Source: Mixophyes australis
Taxonomy: Eukaryota > Chordata > Amphibia > Anura > Limnodynastidae
Assembly: GCA_036250195.1 (NCBI GenBank)
Contig: JAVHZZ010000005.1
Span: forward strand, 129,393,500-129,457,499
Direction of reading: 5' to 3'
Length of the DNA: 64,000 bases
Both the position numbers and the translations under genes were made by a program. Below are positions 31,196 through 42,901 of this stretch, in pieces. The notes under the pieces are model-generated. The model was not told where the DNA came from. It ran no database searches and saw only the letters and a program-made list of their open reading frames with translations. Each line of letters opens with the position of its first letter. Within the stretch, counting starts at the first letter, position 1.

Positions 31196-34100
31196 GTACC
31201 CCCCCTTTTAAAGGTGGGCACAGAACGCCTGGAACCGGGCTTGTCCGGATTTTTGGAATAAAACTTCTTCAAAAGGGTATGAGCATTAAGATCTTCAGCT
31301 TTGATCCAAGAGCGCTCCTCAGGACCAAAGCCCTTCCAATGAACGAGGAAACGGAGGACTCCTCGCGAAATTTTTGCATCCAATACCTCAGTAATCTCGA
31401 AATCCTCCTCCTGATGAACTAGAACTGGCTGCGGAGCTGAGGGAGGAGTTGAGAAACGGTTGATGATGAGAGGTTTGAGTAAAGACACATGGAAGGCATT
31501 GGAAATCCGAAGATTCTTAGGAAGAAGAAGTTTAACACATACTGGATTGATTACTTGAATGATCCTATATGGACCAATAAAACGAGGGGCGAATTTCATA
31601 GATAGAACCTTCAAACGAATATTTTTGGTAGATAACCAGACACGATCTCCAATTTTTAGTGGTGGAATAGCCCGCCTCTTCTTATCTGCGAAAGACTTAT
31701 ATTTGTTAGATGTCTTCTTTAAACAGGTTTTGACCTGAGACCAGATATTTTTGAAGGTCTGACAAGCAGTCTCCACAGCAGGAACTTGGGTGGGCAGGAG
31801 GGCAGGAAATTCCGGAAAAGACGGATGGTGACCGTAGACCACAAAGAATGGAGTTTTGGATGATGATTCATGGTACATGTTGTTATGGGCGAATTCAGCC
31901 CAAGGAAGCAATTCTACCCAGTTGTCTTGATTGGCTGATGAGAACATCCTTATAAAAGTCTCAAGATCTTGATTGACTCATTCAGTTTGTCCGTTAGATT
32001 GCGGATGGTAAGAAGATGAGAGTGCTAATCGTATGCCCAAGGTTTTACAAAGGGCTCGCCAGAATCTGGAAACGAATTGTACTCCTCTATCGGACACAAT
32101 CTCAGACGGACATCCATGGATACGGAAGATTTCTTTAATGAAATGTTCAGCCAGAACAGACGAGGAAGGCAAACCAGGCAGAGGGACGAAATGAGCCATC
32201 TTCGAAAATCTGTCTACCACCACCCAAATAGTATTATGATTCTTACTAGGTGGTAAATCAGTAACGAAATCCATACTAATATGGGTCCAAGGTTTGGACG
32301 GAATGGGTAGTGGTCGCAGCAACCCTGCTGGAGTTCTGCGGGAGGATTTGAACTGAGAACATAACTCACAGGAAGCAATGAACTCTTTGACGTCTCTCCT
32401 CATTGAAGGCCACCAGTAACTTCGAGAGAGAATCTCAAAGGTCTTGTGTTCACCGGCGTGTCCAGAAAAACGAGAGGCATGGAACCACGAAAGGATTTTC
32501 CTCCTTAGAGTAGGAGGCACGAGGGTCTTCCCAAATGGTAGCATTTTGGTGGATGAAGCAGCCAGTGAGATACATTTGGGGTCTAGAATAGTATGGTTGG
32601 AAACCTCTTCCACATCAGAGGACGTCACAAAAGCTCTAGATAAAGCGTCAGCTTTTTTGTTCTTAGCAGCTGGTTTGAAGGTTATAATTAATTCAAAACG
32701 GGAAAAGAAAAGAGACCATCTTGCTTGACGAGGATTCAAGCATTGGGCAGACTGAAGATATGACAAGTTCTTATGATCCGTGAAGATCGTCACCGGATGG
32801 CGAGCTCCCTCCAATAAGTATCTCCATTCCTCTAATGCAGCTTTGATAGCCAGCAACTCCTTGTCCCCAATAGTATAATTCTTCTCTGCGGGCAGAAGAC
32901 CCCGAGAATAGAAGGCACAAGGATGGAATTTTTGCTGTTCCGAGCGTTGGGAGAGAATGGCTCCCAAGCCCACATTAGAGGCATCTACTTCTAGGAAGAA
33001 GGGGAGTGTCACATCAGGCTGTCGAAGAATGGGAGCAGAAGAGAAGGACTCTTTGAGAATTTGAAAGGCTTGGAGAGCCTCAGATGACCATTGCTTAGTA
33101 TTAGCCCCTTTCCGAGTCAGGGCCACAATAGGAGATGCAATGGATGAAAAGTCTTGAATGAAGCGTCTATAGTAATTGGCAAAACCTAAAAAACGCTGGA
33201 TAGCACGAAGAGTAGTTGGCTGGGGCCAATGTAGTACAGCATTCACCTTGTCTGGATCCATCTTCAGGCCAACTCCGGAAACTATATACCCCAAGAATGG
33301 AATCTGGGGCAACTCGAATGAACATTTTTCTAATTTACAGAACAATGAATTTTTCCGTAGCCTGGAGAGGACTTCTGCCACATGTTGGTGATGAGAAGGC
33401 AGGTCCTGTGAAAAGATCAATATGTCGTCCAGGTAGACAACGACACATACATATAATAAGTCCCGAAAGATCTCATTGATGAAGCCTTGGAAAACAGCGG
33501 GGGCATTACACAGCCCGAAAGGCATTACCAGATACTCGTAATGCCCGTCTCTGGTGTTGAACGCTGTCTTCCATTCGTCACCGGAACGGATTCTAATTAA
33601 ATTGTAGGCACCACGAAGATCCAACTTAGTAAAGATCCGAGCTCCCTTGATGCGATCGAATAGCTCAGTGATCAGCGGAATGGGATACCGATTCTTGATA
33701 GTAATGGTATTGAGTCCACGAAAATCTATGCACGGGCGTAGTGATCCATCCTTCTTCTTGACGAAGAAGAACCCAGCTCCAGCGGGAGAGGTGGAAGGTC
33801 GAATAAACCCACGCTGGAGATTCTCCTGTATGTACTCAGATGTGGCTTGAGTTTCAGGTAACGAGAGTGGATAGACCCGACCCCTGGGAGGAGTCTTGCC
33901 AGGTAGAAGGTCGATCGGACAATCCCAAGAACGATGAGGAGGAAGACGTTCAGACTGAGCTTTATCAAACACATCAGCAAATGAAGCATACTGAGGAGGG
34001 AGTCCCGGTGAGGAAGATGAGATGGAAGATTGCTGTACTTTAAGAGGAATAACTTGGGAAAGGCAACGATGATAACATTCAGACCCCCAAGACGTAACTT

Positions 34101-34526
34101 GAGGAGTGCGCCAGTCAATCTGGGGAGAGTGACACTGAAGCCATGGAAGGCCTAAGACAATCGGACTTGTCGTAACTGGAAGGATTAAAAATGATATTTC
34201 TTCATGGTGCAGAACACCAATCTGAAGTGTTACTGGAGACGTACTCTGGGTGATGAGACCGTTGATGAGACGTGATCCATCTATAGCCGTCACAGTAATG
34301 GGTGTTTTTAACGTAATCACTGGTAGAGACCATTGATTCACTAATGATTTGGAAATGAAATTTCCTGCTGCTCCGGAATCAATCAATGCCTGTGACTCAA
34401 AGGCTTTGGTAGCAAAGGAAATCGTAACATCAAAAGCGCAGACTTTAGATTTCATAGAAGATGGAGAGGACTCCAGGGACCCTAACTTCACCTCTCCAGA
34501 ACTAGTTAGGGCCTGGCATTTCCCGA
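31180..34526 (-). CDS. pol of chromovirus 2 (PR-RT-RH-IN-chromodomain), one in-frame stop
   Basis: Open from the gag overlap to 31981, then a TGA (31978-31980), then open in the same frame to 31180. The product is a polyprotein. Protease has the active site LIDSGAAGNF. RT has KKDGSLRPCIDFRGLN, the catalytic VYLDDILIFS and FLGYIVSG. RNase H has FFLEVDASNVGLGAILSQ and FTDHKNLSYLQS. Integrase has an HHCC domain (FSGHAGEHKT, CELCSQF) and a DDE core (SMDFVTDLP, SDRGVQF, NGQTE). The stop directly follows the Glu-containing NGQTE. After it come the GPY/F-like part (FIGPYRIIQV) and a chromodomain (FLVHWKGFGPEERSW). There is no Met near the start; expression as a Gag-Pol fusion is likely. Confidence 0.93.
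31196..31209 (-). promoter_or_regulatory. Polypurine tract of chromovirus 2
   Basis: On the minus strand TAAAAGGGGGGGTAC directly precedes the 3' LTR. It is the expected plus-strand primer and overlaps the last pol codons. Confidence 0.85.
31978..31980 (-). other. In-frame TGA in integrase of chromovirus 2
   Basis: The stop falls one codon after the catalytic Glu region. The frame is unchanged on both sides. A CpG-to-TpG change in an Arg codon would produce it, which is an inference. It is the only clear inactivating change in this copy. Confidence 0.85.
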
Positions 34527-35438
34527 TCTCTTAGGGCAAGAGCTGAGCATATGTGTGGAATCAGCACAATAGATACAGAGTCTATTCTTTACTCTTCGTT
34601 TCCTCTCCTCTGAAGATAATTTGGAACGTCCTATCTCCATGGGAATCACAGAGGGTGAAACTGGACGAAATTGAGGGGTTGAACGAAGAGGTGCTTTAGC
34701 AGAAGTTGTTTTCTCGGCTTCTCTTTCACGAAATCTCATATCTACACGATGGCAAAGAGAGATCAAATCTTCAAGTGACGAAGGGAGCTCCTGGGTAGTC
34801 AGTGCATCTTTAATTTTATCGGAGAGCCCCTGCCAGAAGGCGGCAACTAGTGCTTCAGTGTTCCACTGAAGTTCGGAGGCTAAGATCCTAAATTGAATGA
34901 CGTACTGGCCTACTGTATGAGATCCTTGTCGCAAACGGAGGATGCTGGAAGCAGCGGAGGTCACACGACCTGGTTCATCGAACACACTTCGGAATGTAGA
35001 AATGAATTTGGCACTATCTTGTAGTATTGGGTCGTTTCTTTCCCACAGAGGGGAGGCCCAAGCCAGGGCTTGTCCAGAAAACAAAGAGATAAGATAGGCC
35101 ACTCTGGAACGATGGGTAGAAAAATTTTGAGGTTGGAGCTCAAAATGGACTGAACATTGGTTAAGGAAACCCCTACAAGTTTTGGGGTCTCCATCGTACT
35201 TTGACGGAGTAGGCAGGTGAAGCGTGGAAGCTGTAGACACCTGGGATGGCACTGGGGAAACGGAGGAAAGCACAGGAGCTTCAATAGTAGCTGTCACAGA
35301 CTGTCCAGATGTTCCTTGGGAGGTTAACGATTGATAACACTGAAGTAACAGCTGTTGGCGGGCATCCTGTTGCTCCACACGGCTGACCAGATGCTGCAGC
35401 ATCTCTTTGGCGGTAGGTTCCGTATCTGGGTCTGTCAT
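34506..35438 (-). CDS. gag of chromovirus 2 (310 aa)
   Basis: The start MTDPDTEP lies 14 bases after the 5' LTR, so this ATG is well supported. A predicted coiled or helical N-terminus (LVSRVEQQDARQQLLLQ) is followed by a Ser/Pro/Thr linker, the capsid-like block SKYDGDPKTCRGFLNQC through SLEDLISLCHRVDMRFRERE, and a CCHC knuckle CIYCADSTHMLSSC close to the end. The length fits chromovirus Gag. It ends GNARP and a TAA at 34506-34508. Pol is open in the -1 frame across this end. Gag packages element RNA into cytoplasmic particles. Confidence 0.93.
   Translation of the reverse strand: MTDPDTEPTAKEMLQHLVSRVEQQDARQQLLLQCYQSLTSQGTSGQSVTATIEAPVLSSVSPVPSQVSTASTLHLPTPSKYDGDPKTCRGFLNQCSVHFELQPQNFSTHRSRVAYLISLFSGQALAWASPLWERNDPILQDSAKFISTFRSVFDEPGRVTSAASSILRLRQGSHTVGQYVIQFRILASELQWNTEALVAAFWQGLSDKIKDALTTQELPSSLEDLISLCHRVDMRFREREAEKTTSAKAPLRSTPQFRPVSPSVIPMEIGRSKLSSEERKRRVKNRLCIYCADSTHMLSSCPKRSGNARP
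34518..34524 (-). promoter_or_regulatory. Candidate -1 frameshift heptamer GGGAAAT at gag end
   Basis: The minus strand reads GGGAAAT with the gag frame split as G GGA AAT, which fits the X XXY YYZ rule for -1 slippage. It lies 9 nt before the gag stop. After slippage the frame reads into the open pol frame without a stop. Downstream pairing structure was not assessed. Confidence 0.6.
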
Positions 35439-35451
35439 GGCCTGATCTTAC

Positions 35452-37550
35452 TGTCACGGGCACTAGGAGTCTTTACCCAGGGATCACCAGGTGATAGGCT
35501 TACCAGAGCAATGTAGGTAGTAATATGGTACTCTGGTAGCAGGGTGATCACGGAACAGGAAATAGCAGATGATGAGATGCACAGGAAAGTCTATGACTAG
35601 CAGCACTGGTAATATGGAGGTAATAATACACGAGGAACTGTATGGACAAGGACACGTGAAGGTAGTCAGTGGTCTGCGATAGCAAGTTGTACCACTGCTA
35701 TAGTGAGGAGGAATGTCCAACAGAAACGAGGAGGTGATGAGAGTCAGCGGTCTGCGGATAGCAAGTTGTACCGCTGTCTGAGTGAAGGAATGAAATCCAA
35801 GTGGAGGTATCCGGGGAGTCAGTGGTCTGCGATAGCAAGTTGTACCACTGCTATGTGAGAGGATACTGGAACAGGTGATACAGGAAACAGGGATCAGTGG
35901 TCTGCCGCTAGCAAGTTGTACCACTGAATATATATGTGAGGAGGTGCACGGGGAGAGACTGCAACACAGGATATACACGGCACCTTAAACACGATCCACA
36001 GTAATATGCACAATATATATATGAATGACTGAACAGCACTGCAAATATAGAAAGTCTCTTGAAGTAATCCGGCACAAGATAATACAGTCAATGATGGCAA
36101 TAGACTCAGCGGATAGTAAACTCCAGAGAAGAACCAACACAGTCCAGCAAGATATGCAATACACCAGCACAGTCAATGAGAAGTATGCATACCGTGGTTC
36201 AGAAGCAGGCAGTCAGACAGGAGTGCAGAGATACCTGAGCGGCAGGAGGCCGGCAGGATCAGAAGTCCCTGGATAGATGAAGCGGGGGTCTAGTAGGTGC
36301 AGCGCACAGGTAAGTAGACCAACAGGGACACGAATCCACAGGAATCAGTAGAGCGTGGAACTGGACTCTTGGAGGACCCAGGAGAATGGTGATGGTCTAG
36401 CAGAGGGATAAATGATGAGACACGAATCCAATGCTGACAGGCGGGTAGAGACCAGCGGAACACAGGAAGGCGTGGAGAGCGGATCAGCAGTAGATGGACG
36501 ATTAGCGCTGACAGCAGCAGCAGCAGGACTCTGCGGACACACGGAGGTAACCAATAGCAACCAGCAGGTGCAATAGCGATGGAACCCGGGAGAGCAGAGT
36601 AGACCTAGAACTGTTGATCACGGAGAGTAGCGGATAGCAGTAATAGCAGCAGTCTCGAGGAAACACGGACGAGTAGCAGGTTGAAGACTGTAGTGCACGG
36701 AGGCAGCGGATAGGAATCAGCTAACAGTCACGATGATGAAACACAGACGAGTTGCAGGTTGAAGACTGTAGTGCACGGAGGCAGCGGATAGGAATCAGCT
36801 CACAGTCACGATGATGAAACACAGACGAGTTGCAGATTGACGACTGTAGTGCACGGAGGCAGCGGATAGGAATCAGCTCATAGTCACGATGATGAAACAC
36901 AGACGAGTTGCAGGTTGAAGACTGTAGTGCACGGAGGCAGCGGATAGGAATCAGCTAACAGTCAAGATGATGAACAGGTGAGTGGATGTGGATAGAAGGC
37001 TGTAGTGCACGGAGGCAGCGGATAGGAATCAGCTAACAGTCACAATGATATATGGTAGAGTTGAAGTGGCTTTGAAGACTGTAGTGCACGGAGGCAGCGG
37101 ATAGGAATCAGCTAACAGTCACAATGATATATGGTAGAGTTGAAGTGGCTTTGAAGACTGTAGTGCACGGAGGCAGCGGATAGGAATCAGCTAACAGTCA
37201 CGATGATACACAGGATGGTAGAAGTGGTATGGGAACCACAGTAGTAGAAGTGGTTTGGAAACCACAGAGGTAGAAGTGGTTTGGAAACCACAGGAATCAG
37301 CAGCGCTGAATAAACGAGGAAACACAGGAACACCTTCAGAGACTCATGGGGGAATGAGACTCCAAGATCAGGCAACGTGGTGTTGACCACAGGTGCTTAA
37401 TATAGGGAGTGTTGCCTGATCTGCCAATTAAGTTAAAGGGACATACACTGAAGGATTAGAAAGGGCTGCGCATGCGCAGACCCTCAGGATGGAGGACGAC
37501 CACGGTTCCTAAATGTCCGGGAAGAAGCACTCACAGTCCGGTGAGTGACA
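35452..37550 (-). repeat. 5' LTR of chromovirus 2
   Basis: It is nearly identical to 29101-31195, including all three tandem blocks. Its outer end reads GTGAGTGACA where the other copy has GTGACA, a 4-bp GTGA duplication. Substitutions seen by eye include 35519, 35923, 35943, 36197, 36487 and 36964. Confidence 0.95.
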
Positions 37551-37555
37551 AATAT

Positions 37556-38442
37556 CAATGCGGACTAAAGGGTTATCAGCTCCTCGATTACCCCTGACTC
37601 TCCAACAAAATCTGCTGAGTTTACACAATTTTAGACAAGGACCCCTAATACAGAAATTATCACTGTGGGACCCAAGGGCTATCAGCTCCTCGATGTCCTG
37701 GCTAAACCACAAAAATCTGTTGAGTTTATTATAACTGGGAGAACAAAGTCGATACAATTAACCAGCCTTTCCAACATAATTCCTCCTAGCTGCTTCACCA
37801 ATTCGCACTAACAGTTGTCGTGCGGTTAGATCGCACCGCCTACCAATACTAGTTATTAGCAAACCTTGCGATCTATTGGTAGCGCTTTGCGAAAACCCAG
37901 TTTTCGCATTCGGTATACCTGCCCTGTATACCGTCCTTCAGTTGGGCAACCCGCCTCGTCAGACAGCAACTGAGCACAATGAATAATAAACAGTGTATCT
38001 ACGTTACAAAATCACACACTATACACCTTTTCTGCGCAGAAAATCAAAAGTTCCCAACAATAGTAATAATGTCTCAGAGGCTTTCACAAGTAATTATACT
38101 ATGCACAAATAATAACTATCATAACGATTGTTTAACCACGTGGCAATATTACTGGAAGTACACATACTCAATGCAGGAAATACACATACTCTTTGCAATG
38201 CAATACCCTTTAAAACGCAAAACGACAATAAAAAGAAACATTTTTCTTTCTTGTCCCTAGATTCAAATTAGCGTTCCTTCAGTCTATGCAACAACGGACA
38301 TTCGGTTTCGCAACACAAAGTGAACCACAGGTCTTAAACACATTGCGTTTTTTCCTGTATGAGACGCGTCCGTCAACCCACCCTTTGTTGAGGAACCGAA
38401 TATCGTAAGCGTTGCATACCTGCCGGTAACGTAACTAACCTT
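37556..38442 (-). other. ERV-B 5' leader
   Basis: Non-coding, with an imperfect duplication of about 110 bp at 37560-37735 (GGGCTATCAGCTCCTCGAT-type repeats). It joins 28860-29095 once the chromovirus is removed. Packaging and translation-control signals would be expected here but none can be called by eye. Confidence 0.6.
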
Positions 38443-38452
38443 CGAGCCCCCA
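38443..38452 (-). promoter_or_regulatory. ERV-B primer-binding site (proline-tRNA type)
   Basis: The minus strand reads TGGGGGCTCG three bases after the 5' LTR end. This is the start of the site complementary to the 3' end of proline tRNA, as used by many class I retroviruses. The match beyond 10 nt is poor. Confidence 0.75.
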
Positions 38453-38455
38453 AAT

Positions 38456-39317
38456 TATTAAAGTAATTCTATCGTTTTCAAATAAGCATTGCCCAAGCGA
38501 TTGTATTGTGTTTCTAACGCACAAAGTGATTTATTTTTTGCAGATGTAAATAGTCAAAAATTCAATACATTATTATATTATGATACAGTACAGCCAATAC
38601 CAAAAGATAAATACATACCGCTTGCGCTACGCTGCGCTAACCACGGGCACCAGTGGACAGTGATTCACCCTTTAAATACTGTGATCAGTGAAGACTGAGG
38701 CTAGTGGGGGTGCAGCTATGATTATATATACAGTCAGTGTTACATAGTGAACAATAGAGATGACGTAGCTTGCTTCTATAGGTCCAGACAAGGGTGGTTC
38801 CAGGGTAAACAGGTCATAGACTGATTCAATCTAAGGAATCCAAAGGTGGGGGTCATCTCTCCAGGGGATGTGCTCCAGTTACAATGAGTTCATTAGCATA
38901 TCACATGTCTGATATCAATCTGGCTATTTATTCCCTAATATCAATAACTAGAGTATGCAATATGCGATCTCTTCGGCTATGGAACCGGACAGCTGCTGAT
39001 GAATAGGGGATTAGTATGATATCAGACGTGACACATTTCCCATAATCTGAACCTTAGATAACACTAAAGTGTACATATAATCATAATATATAAACTAATA
39101 ATAAACCAAATACTGTCTGCTCATAAATTACTGTCTAATGGATCCAATTTGAATATGAATTACATAAATAACTAAATGTTGTCATGCGAGTGTGTGCGTG
39201 CGCATTTTACCGTGCGATCGCCGTATGTCACGTGTAGAGTGGCATACTAAGTGCAATCGGCCAATAAAACAATATTAACCAATATACTTTCGTTCATCCA
39301 ATTATACGACTTCGACA
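38456..39317 (-). repeat. ERV-B 5' LTR
   Basis: This is the direct repeat of 22632-23483. It ends (plus strand) CGACTTCGACA, followed by CCCT, the target duplication, and then Penelope-like sequence. Confidence 0.92.
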
Positions 39318-39321
39318 CCCT

Positions 39322-39667
39322 GCTTATTCCTAATTGATTGATCATGAAGATTGGCACCCCAGGGGGCCTTTGAGGGCGGTTCCTGGTGTTTCTTATTTGC
39401 CATTAGAACTCCGGAGATTATTGATCTTAATCCAGAGTATTAAACTCTTTTTTATATACATAATCAATTCTGATGCTGATGGTGATTAATTAATTTGTGA
39501 AAGTTTAAGCACCTTGGTTTGCATCCGAATTAGTCCACAATTCGCAGTTATGTATATTTAAACATTATAGATATCATCCACAGAATTAGTCCATATATTG
39601 TTAATGGTGGTAAATAGGATTAGTGTAAATTGATAGGGTGTCATTTGCTGATGACAGATTCAGATGT
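39322..39667. repeat. Penelope-like left inverted repeat, inner part
   Basis: Reverse complement of about 43676-44270, with about 150 bp missing here relative to the right arm (43735-43890 has no partner). It continues the repeat broken at 22631. Confidence 0.85.
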
Positions 39668-41250
39668 GTTAGACTGTTCAAATGAAACAGTTCATTTTAA
39701 TATCGATGTTGAGGCCATGTGGGGAGAGTGTCTTGATCTATTTAGTTTCTGTTTGCGATATGTGTTTTATATAGTCACCCCCTCTCCATTGTTGGTTTAC
39801 TTTGCAGATCCCAACAAATGTCAACTTTGAGGGGTCGCTGTCATGGTGTGCGAGGAAGTGCACAGGAACACTGTGTGTAGTGATTTGCTTTTTGATATTC
39901 CTCAAGTGTTCATAGATTCGGGTGGAAAGTTTTCTGACAGTCCTTCCTACATATTGGTAGCCACATGGGCATTGGAGGAGGTATACAACACCAATTGTGT
40001 CGTAGGTGATTTTTTCTTTTATCATTAATGTTACACCAGTAGTGTGTGATTGAAAGCTGTATTTTCATTGAGCCATGTAGTATTTAGGCTAGTCTTTTTC
40101 TCTGGGGAAATAGTGCTATGAGTCAGACTATTCTTCAGATTTGTTGCTTTTTTGTATATGAACTTCGGCTTTGGTGGAAGTATTTTGTTTAGATCATTAT
40201 CGCCTAGCAAAATGTGCCAGTGTTTTTTGATAATGTTCTCTACTTTCCTATGATCTCTATTGAATGTTGTGATAAAGGGGAGAATAGTTGGGTTTGGGTC
40301 TTCTTTTTGATTCTTTTTTTCCTGAAAGAGATGGTCTCTATTTTTATGTCTAAGTTTCTTATACACATTCTCTATTTGCTTTCTTTCGTACTGTTTTTCA
40401 TAAATCTATTAGCAAGGACGCTAGCTTGTTTGTCATAGTAGGTCAGTTTTGAGCAGTTTCTCCTTAGATGTGTAAATTGGCCTTTCGGGATATTATTTAG
40501 CCATTGTTTGTGGTGATTGCTAGAAGTGGGTATGAAGGAGTTGCAGTCTACTTGTTTGAAGTGGGTCTTAGTGGAAAGATGTTTTTTTTTCTATGAAGAT
40601 TTCTAGATCCAGAAATATTACCTTTTGTTCGCTAATCTCGCTAGTGAATTGGATATTCAGGTTATTATTATTGATGTGTTGGATGAAGTTTGATAGCTGG
40701 TCCCTGTTTCCTGCCCAGATGCAGAAGATGTCATCGATGTAGCAATATCATTTGATAATCTGGTTCGCGAATGGCTTATTGTCCCAGATGTGGGTATTTT
40801 CCTAGTGGGCCACGAACAGGTCTGCGTAACTGGGCGTGAACTTAGCAGTTCCGCGAACCTGTCTGTAATAATGCCCACTGAACCAAATGTAATTCTGGTT
40901 TAGTACAAAATCAATGCTTTGCACAAGGAAATCTATTTGTTCTTGTGGAAGTGTGGATGATTGTTCTAGAATGGCTCTGACATGTGCACAACCCGCTTCA
41001 TGATCTATAATTGTGTACAGTGACACTACATCGCAGGTGACAAGGAGGTATTCAGGTTTCCATTCGAAGTCCTTAAAGGATTCTAGCAGATGTCCCGTAT
41101 CCCTAAAGTAACTTTGTTGTTGGGTAACCAGGGGTTGTAGAAACCAGTCTATATATTGCAAGAGGTTGGTAGTTAATGTTCCTATACCTGAGACTATTGG
41201 TCTGCCTGGTGGGTTGCTTAATGATTTATGGATTTTTGGAATTTGATATA

Positions 41251-42901
41251 CAGTCAGGTCCATAAATATTGGGACATCGACACAATTCTCATATTTTGGG
41301 CTCTATACACCACCACAATGAATTTGAAATGAAACATACAAGATGTGCTTTAACTGCAGACTTTCAGCTTTAATTTGAGGGAATTTACATCCAAATCAGG
41401 TGAACGGTGTAGGAATTTCAATGGTTTCTATATGTGCCTCCCACTTTTTAAGGGACCAAAAGTAATGGGACAAACTAAACAATCCTACATCAAACTTTCA
41501 CTTTTTAATACTTTGTTGCAAATCCTTTGCAGTCAATTACAGCCTGAAGTCTGGAATGCATAGACATCACCAGACGCTGGGTTTCATCCCTGGTGATGCT
41601 CTGCCAGGCCTCTACTGCAAATGTCTTCAGTTCCTGCTTGTTCTTGGGGCATTTTCCCGTTCAGTTTTGTCTTCATCAAGTGAAATGCATGGTCAATCGG
41701 AATCAGGTAAGATGATTGATTTGTCCATTGCATAACAATCAATTTGTTAGCCTTAAAAAACTCTTTGGTTGCTTTTGCAGTATGCTTCGGTTCATTATCC
41801 ATCTGCACTGTGAAATGCCATCCAATGAGTTCTGAAGCATTTGAATGAATATGAGCAGATAATATTGCCCGAAACACTTCAGAATTCATCCTACTGCTTT
41901 TGTCAGCAGTCACATCATCAATAAATACAAGGGAACCAGTTACATTGGCAGCCATACATGCCCACACCATGACACTGCCACCACCATGCTTCACTGATGA
42001 GGTGGTATGTTTTGGATCTTGAGCTTTTCCTTTACTTCTTCATACTCTTCTCTTTCCATCATTTTGGTACAAGTTGATCTTTGTCTCATCTGTCCATAGG
42101 ATGTTGTTCCAGAACTGTAATGTGTTTTTTAGATGTTGTTTGCCAAACTCTAATCTGGTCTTCCTGTTTTTGTGGCTCACAAATGGTTTACATCTTGTGG
42201 TGAACCCTCTATATTCACTCTTGTGGAGTCTTCTCTTGATTGTTGACTTTGACACATATACACCTACCTCCTGGAGAGTGTTCTTGATTTGGCCAACTGT
42301 TGTGAAGGGGTTTTTCTTCACCAGGGAAGAAATTCTTCTGTTATCCACCACAGTTGTTTTCCGTGGTCTTCTGGGTCTTTTTGTGTTGCTGAGCTCTCCA
42401 GTGCGTTCTTTCTTTTTAAGAATGTTCCAAACAGTTGATTTGGCCACACCTAATGTTTTTGCTATCTCTCTGATTGTTTTTTTTTATTTTTCAGCCTAAT
42501 GATGGCTTGCTTCACTGATAGTGACAGCTCTTTGGATCTCAAATTGAGAGCCGACAGCAACAGATTCCAAATGCAAATGTCACACCTAGAATCAACTCCA
42601 GACCTTTTACCTTCTTAATTGATGATGAAATAATGAGGGAATAACCCACACATGTCCATAAAATAGCTTTGGAGTCGATTGTCCCATTACTTTTGGTCCC
42701 TTAAAAAGTGGGAGGCACATATAGAAACCGTTGTAATTCCTACACCGTTCACCTGATTTGGATGTAAATACCCTCAAATTAAAGCTGAAAGTCTGCAGTT
42801 AAAGCACATCTTGTTAGTTTAGTTTCAAATCCATTGTGGTGGTGTATAGAGCCCAAAATATGAGAATTGTGTCAATGTCCCAATATTTATGGACCTGACT
42901 G
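41251..42901 (-). mobile_element. Tc1/mariner element B
   Basis: It starts CAGTCAGGTCC and ends GGACCTGACTG, with TA on both sides (41249-41250 and 42902-42903). Terminal inverted repeats extend about 220 bp. Its 1651 bp is a full-length Tc1 size. Removing it rejoins the Penelope RT frame. A minus-strand transposase lies inside. Confidence 0.95.
41584..42530 (-). pseudogene. Tc1 transposase of element B, near full length
   Basis: 42040-42447 carries the paired-type DNA-binding region (MAKSTVWNILKKKERTGELS, KSTIKRRLHKSEYRG) and the first catalytic Asp in ILWTDETKINLY. A single stop near 42040 separates it from 41584-41994, with SVKHGGGSVMVWACMA and the second Asp in VQMDNEPKHTA. The third position reads YLIPIDHAFHLMKTKL, Asp where Tc1 enzymes have Glu in NPIE. 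The first ~25 residues lie in another frame at 42450-42530, after an A-rich slip. It would cut and paste the element if intact. Confidence 0.9.

Larger units (their letters stand above)
29101..37550 (-). mobile_element. Chromovirus 2: young, near-complete Ty3/gypsy element
   Basis: LTRs of 2095 bp (29101-31195) and 2099 bp (35452-37550) bound a 4.26-kb internal region with gag and pol. AATAT lies on both sides (29096-29100 and 37551-37555), a 5-bp target duplication. The LTRs differ, by eye, at fewer than ten bases plus one 4-bp GTGA duplication at the 5' end of the 5' LTR, so insertion is recent. Gag and almost all of pol are open. The one clear lesion is a stop in integrase at 31978-31980. 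It lies in the ERV-B leader. Confidence 0.95.
22628..39321 (-). mobile_element. ERV-B: endogenous retrovirus inserted in the Penelope-like repeat
   Basis: Direct LTRs at 22632-23483 and 38456-39317 are flanked by CCCT (22628-22631 and 39318-39321). The uninterrupted Penelope sequence at 44250-44290 (inverse) confirms the empty site. A 4-bp duplication is usual for class I retroviruses. The minus-strand order is 5' LTR, primer site, leader, gag, decayed pol, env remnant, purine tract, 3' LTR. An 8.45-kb chromovirus sits in the leader. The retrovirus itself is about 8.2 kb and degenerate. Confidence 0.87.

Noticed and set aside
29101..37550. Segmental duplication of about 2.1 kb (29101-31195 and 35452-37550)
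   Set aside because: The copies have LTR ends, a polypurine tract, gag-pol between them and a 5-bp target duplication outside, so they are LTRs.
22632..39317. Direct repeat of about 855 bp taken as a tandem or segmental duplication
   Set aside because: The proline-type primer site, gag between the copies and the CCCT duplication identify them as ERV-B LTRs.
42074..42499. Plus-strand ORF of 141 codons, hydrophobic
   Set aside because: Antisense shadow of the Tc1 transposase of element B.
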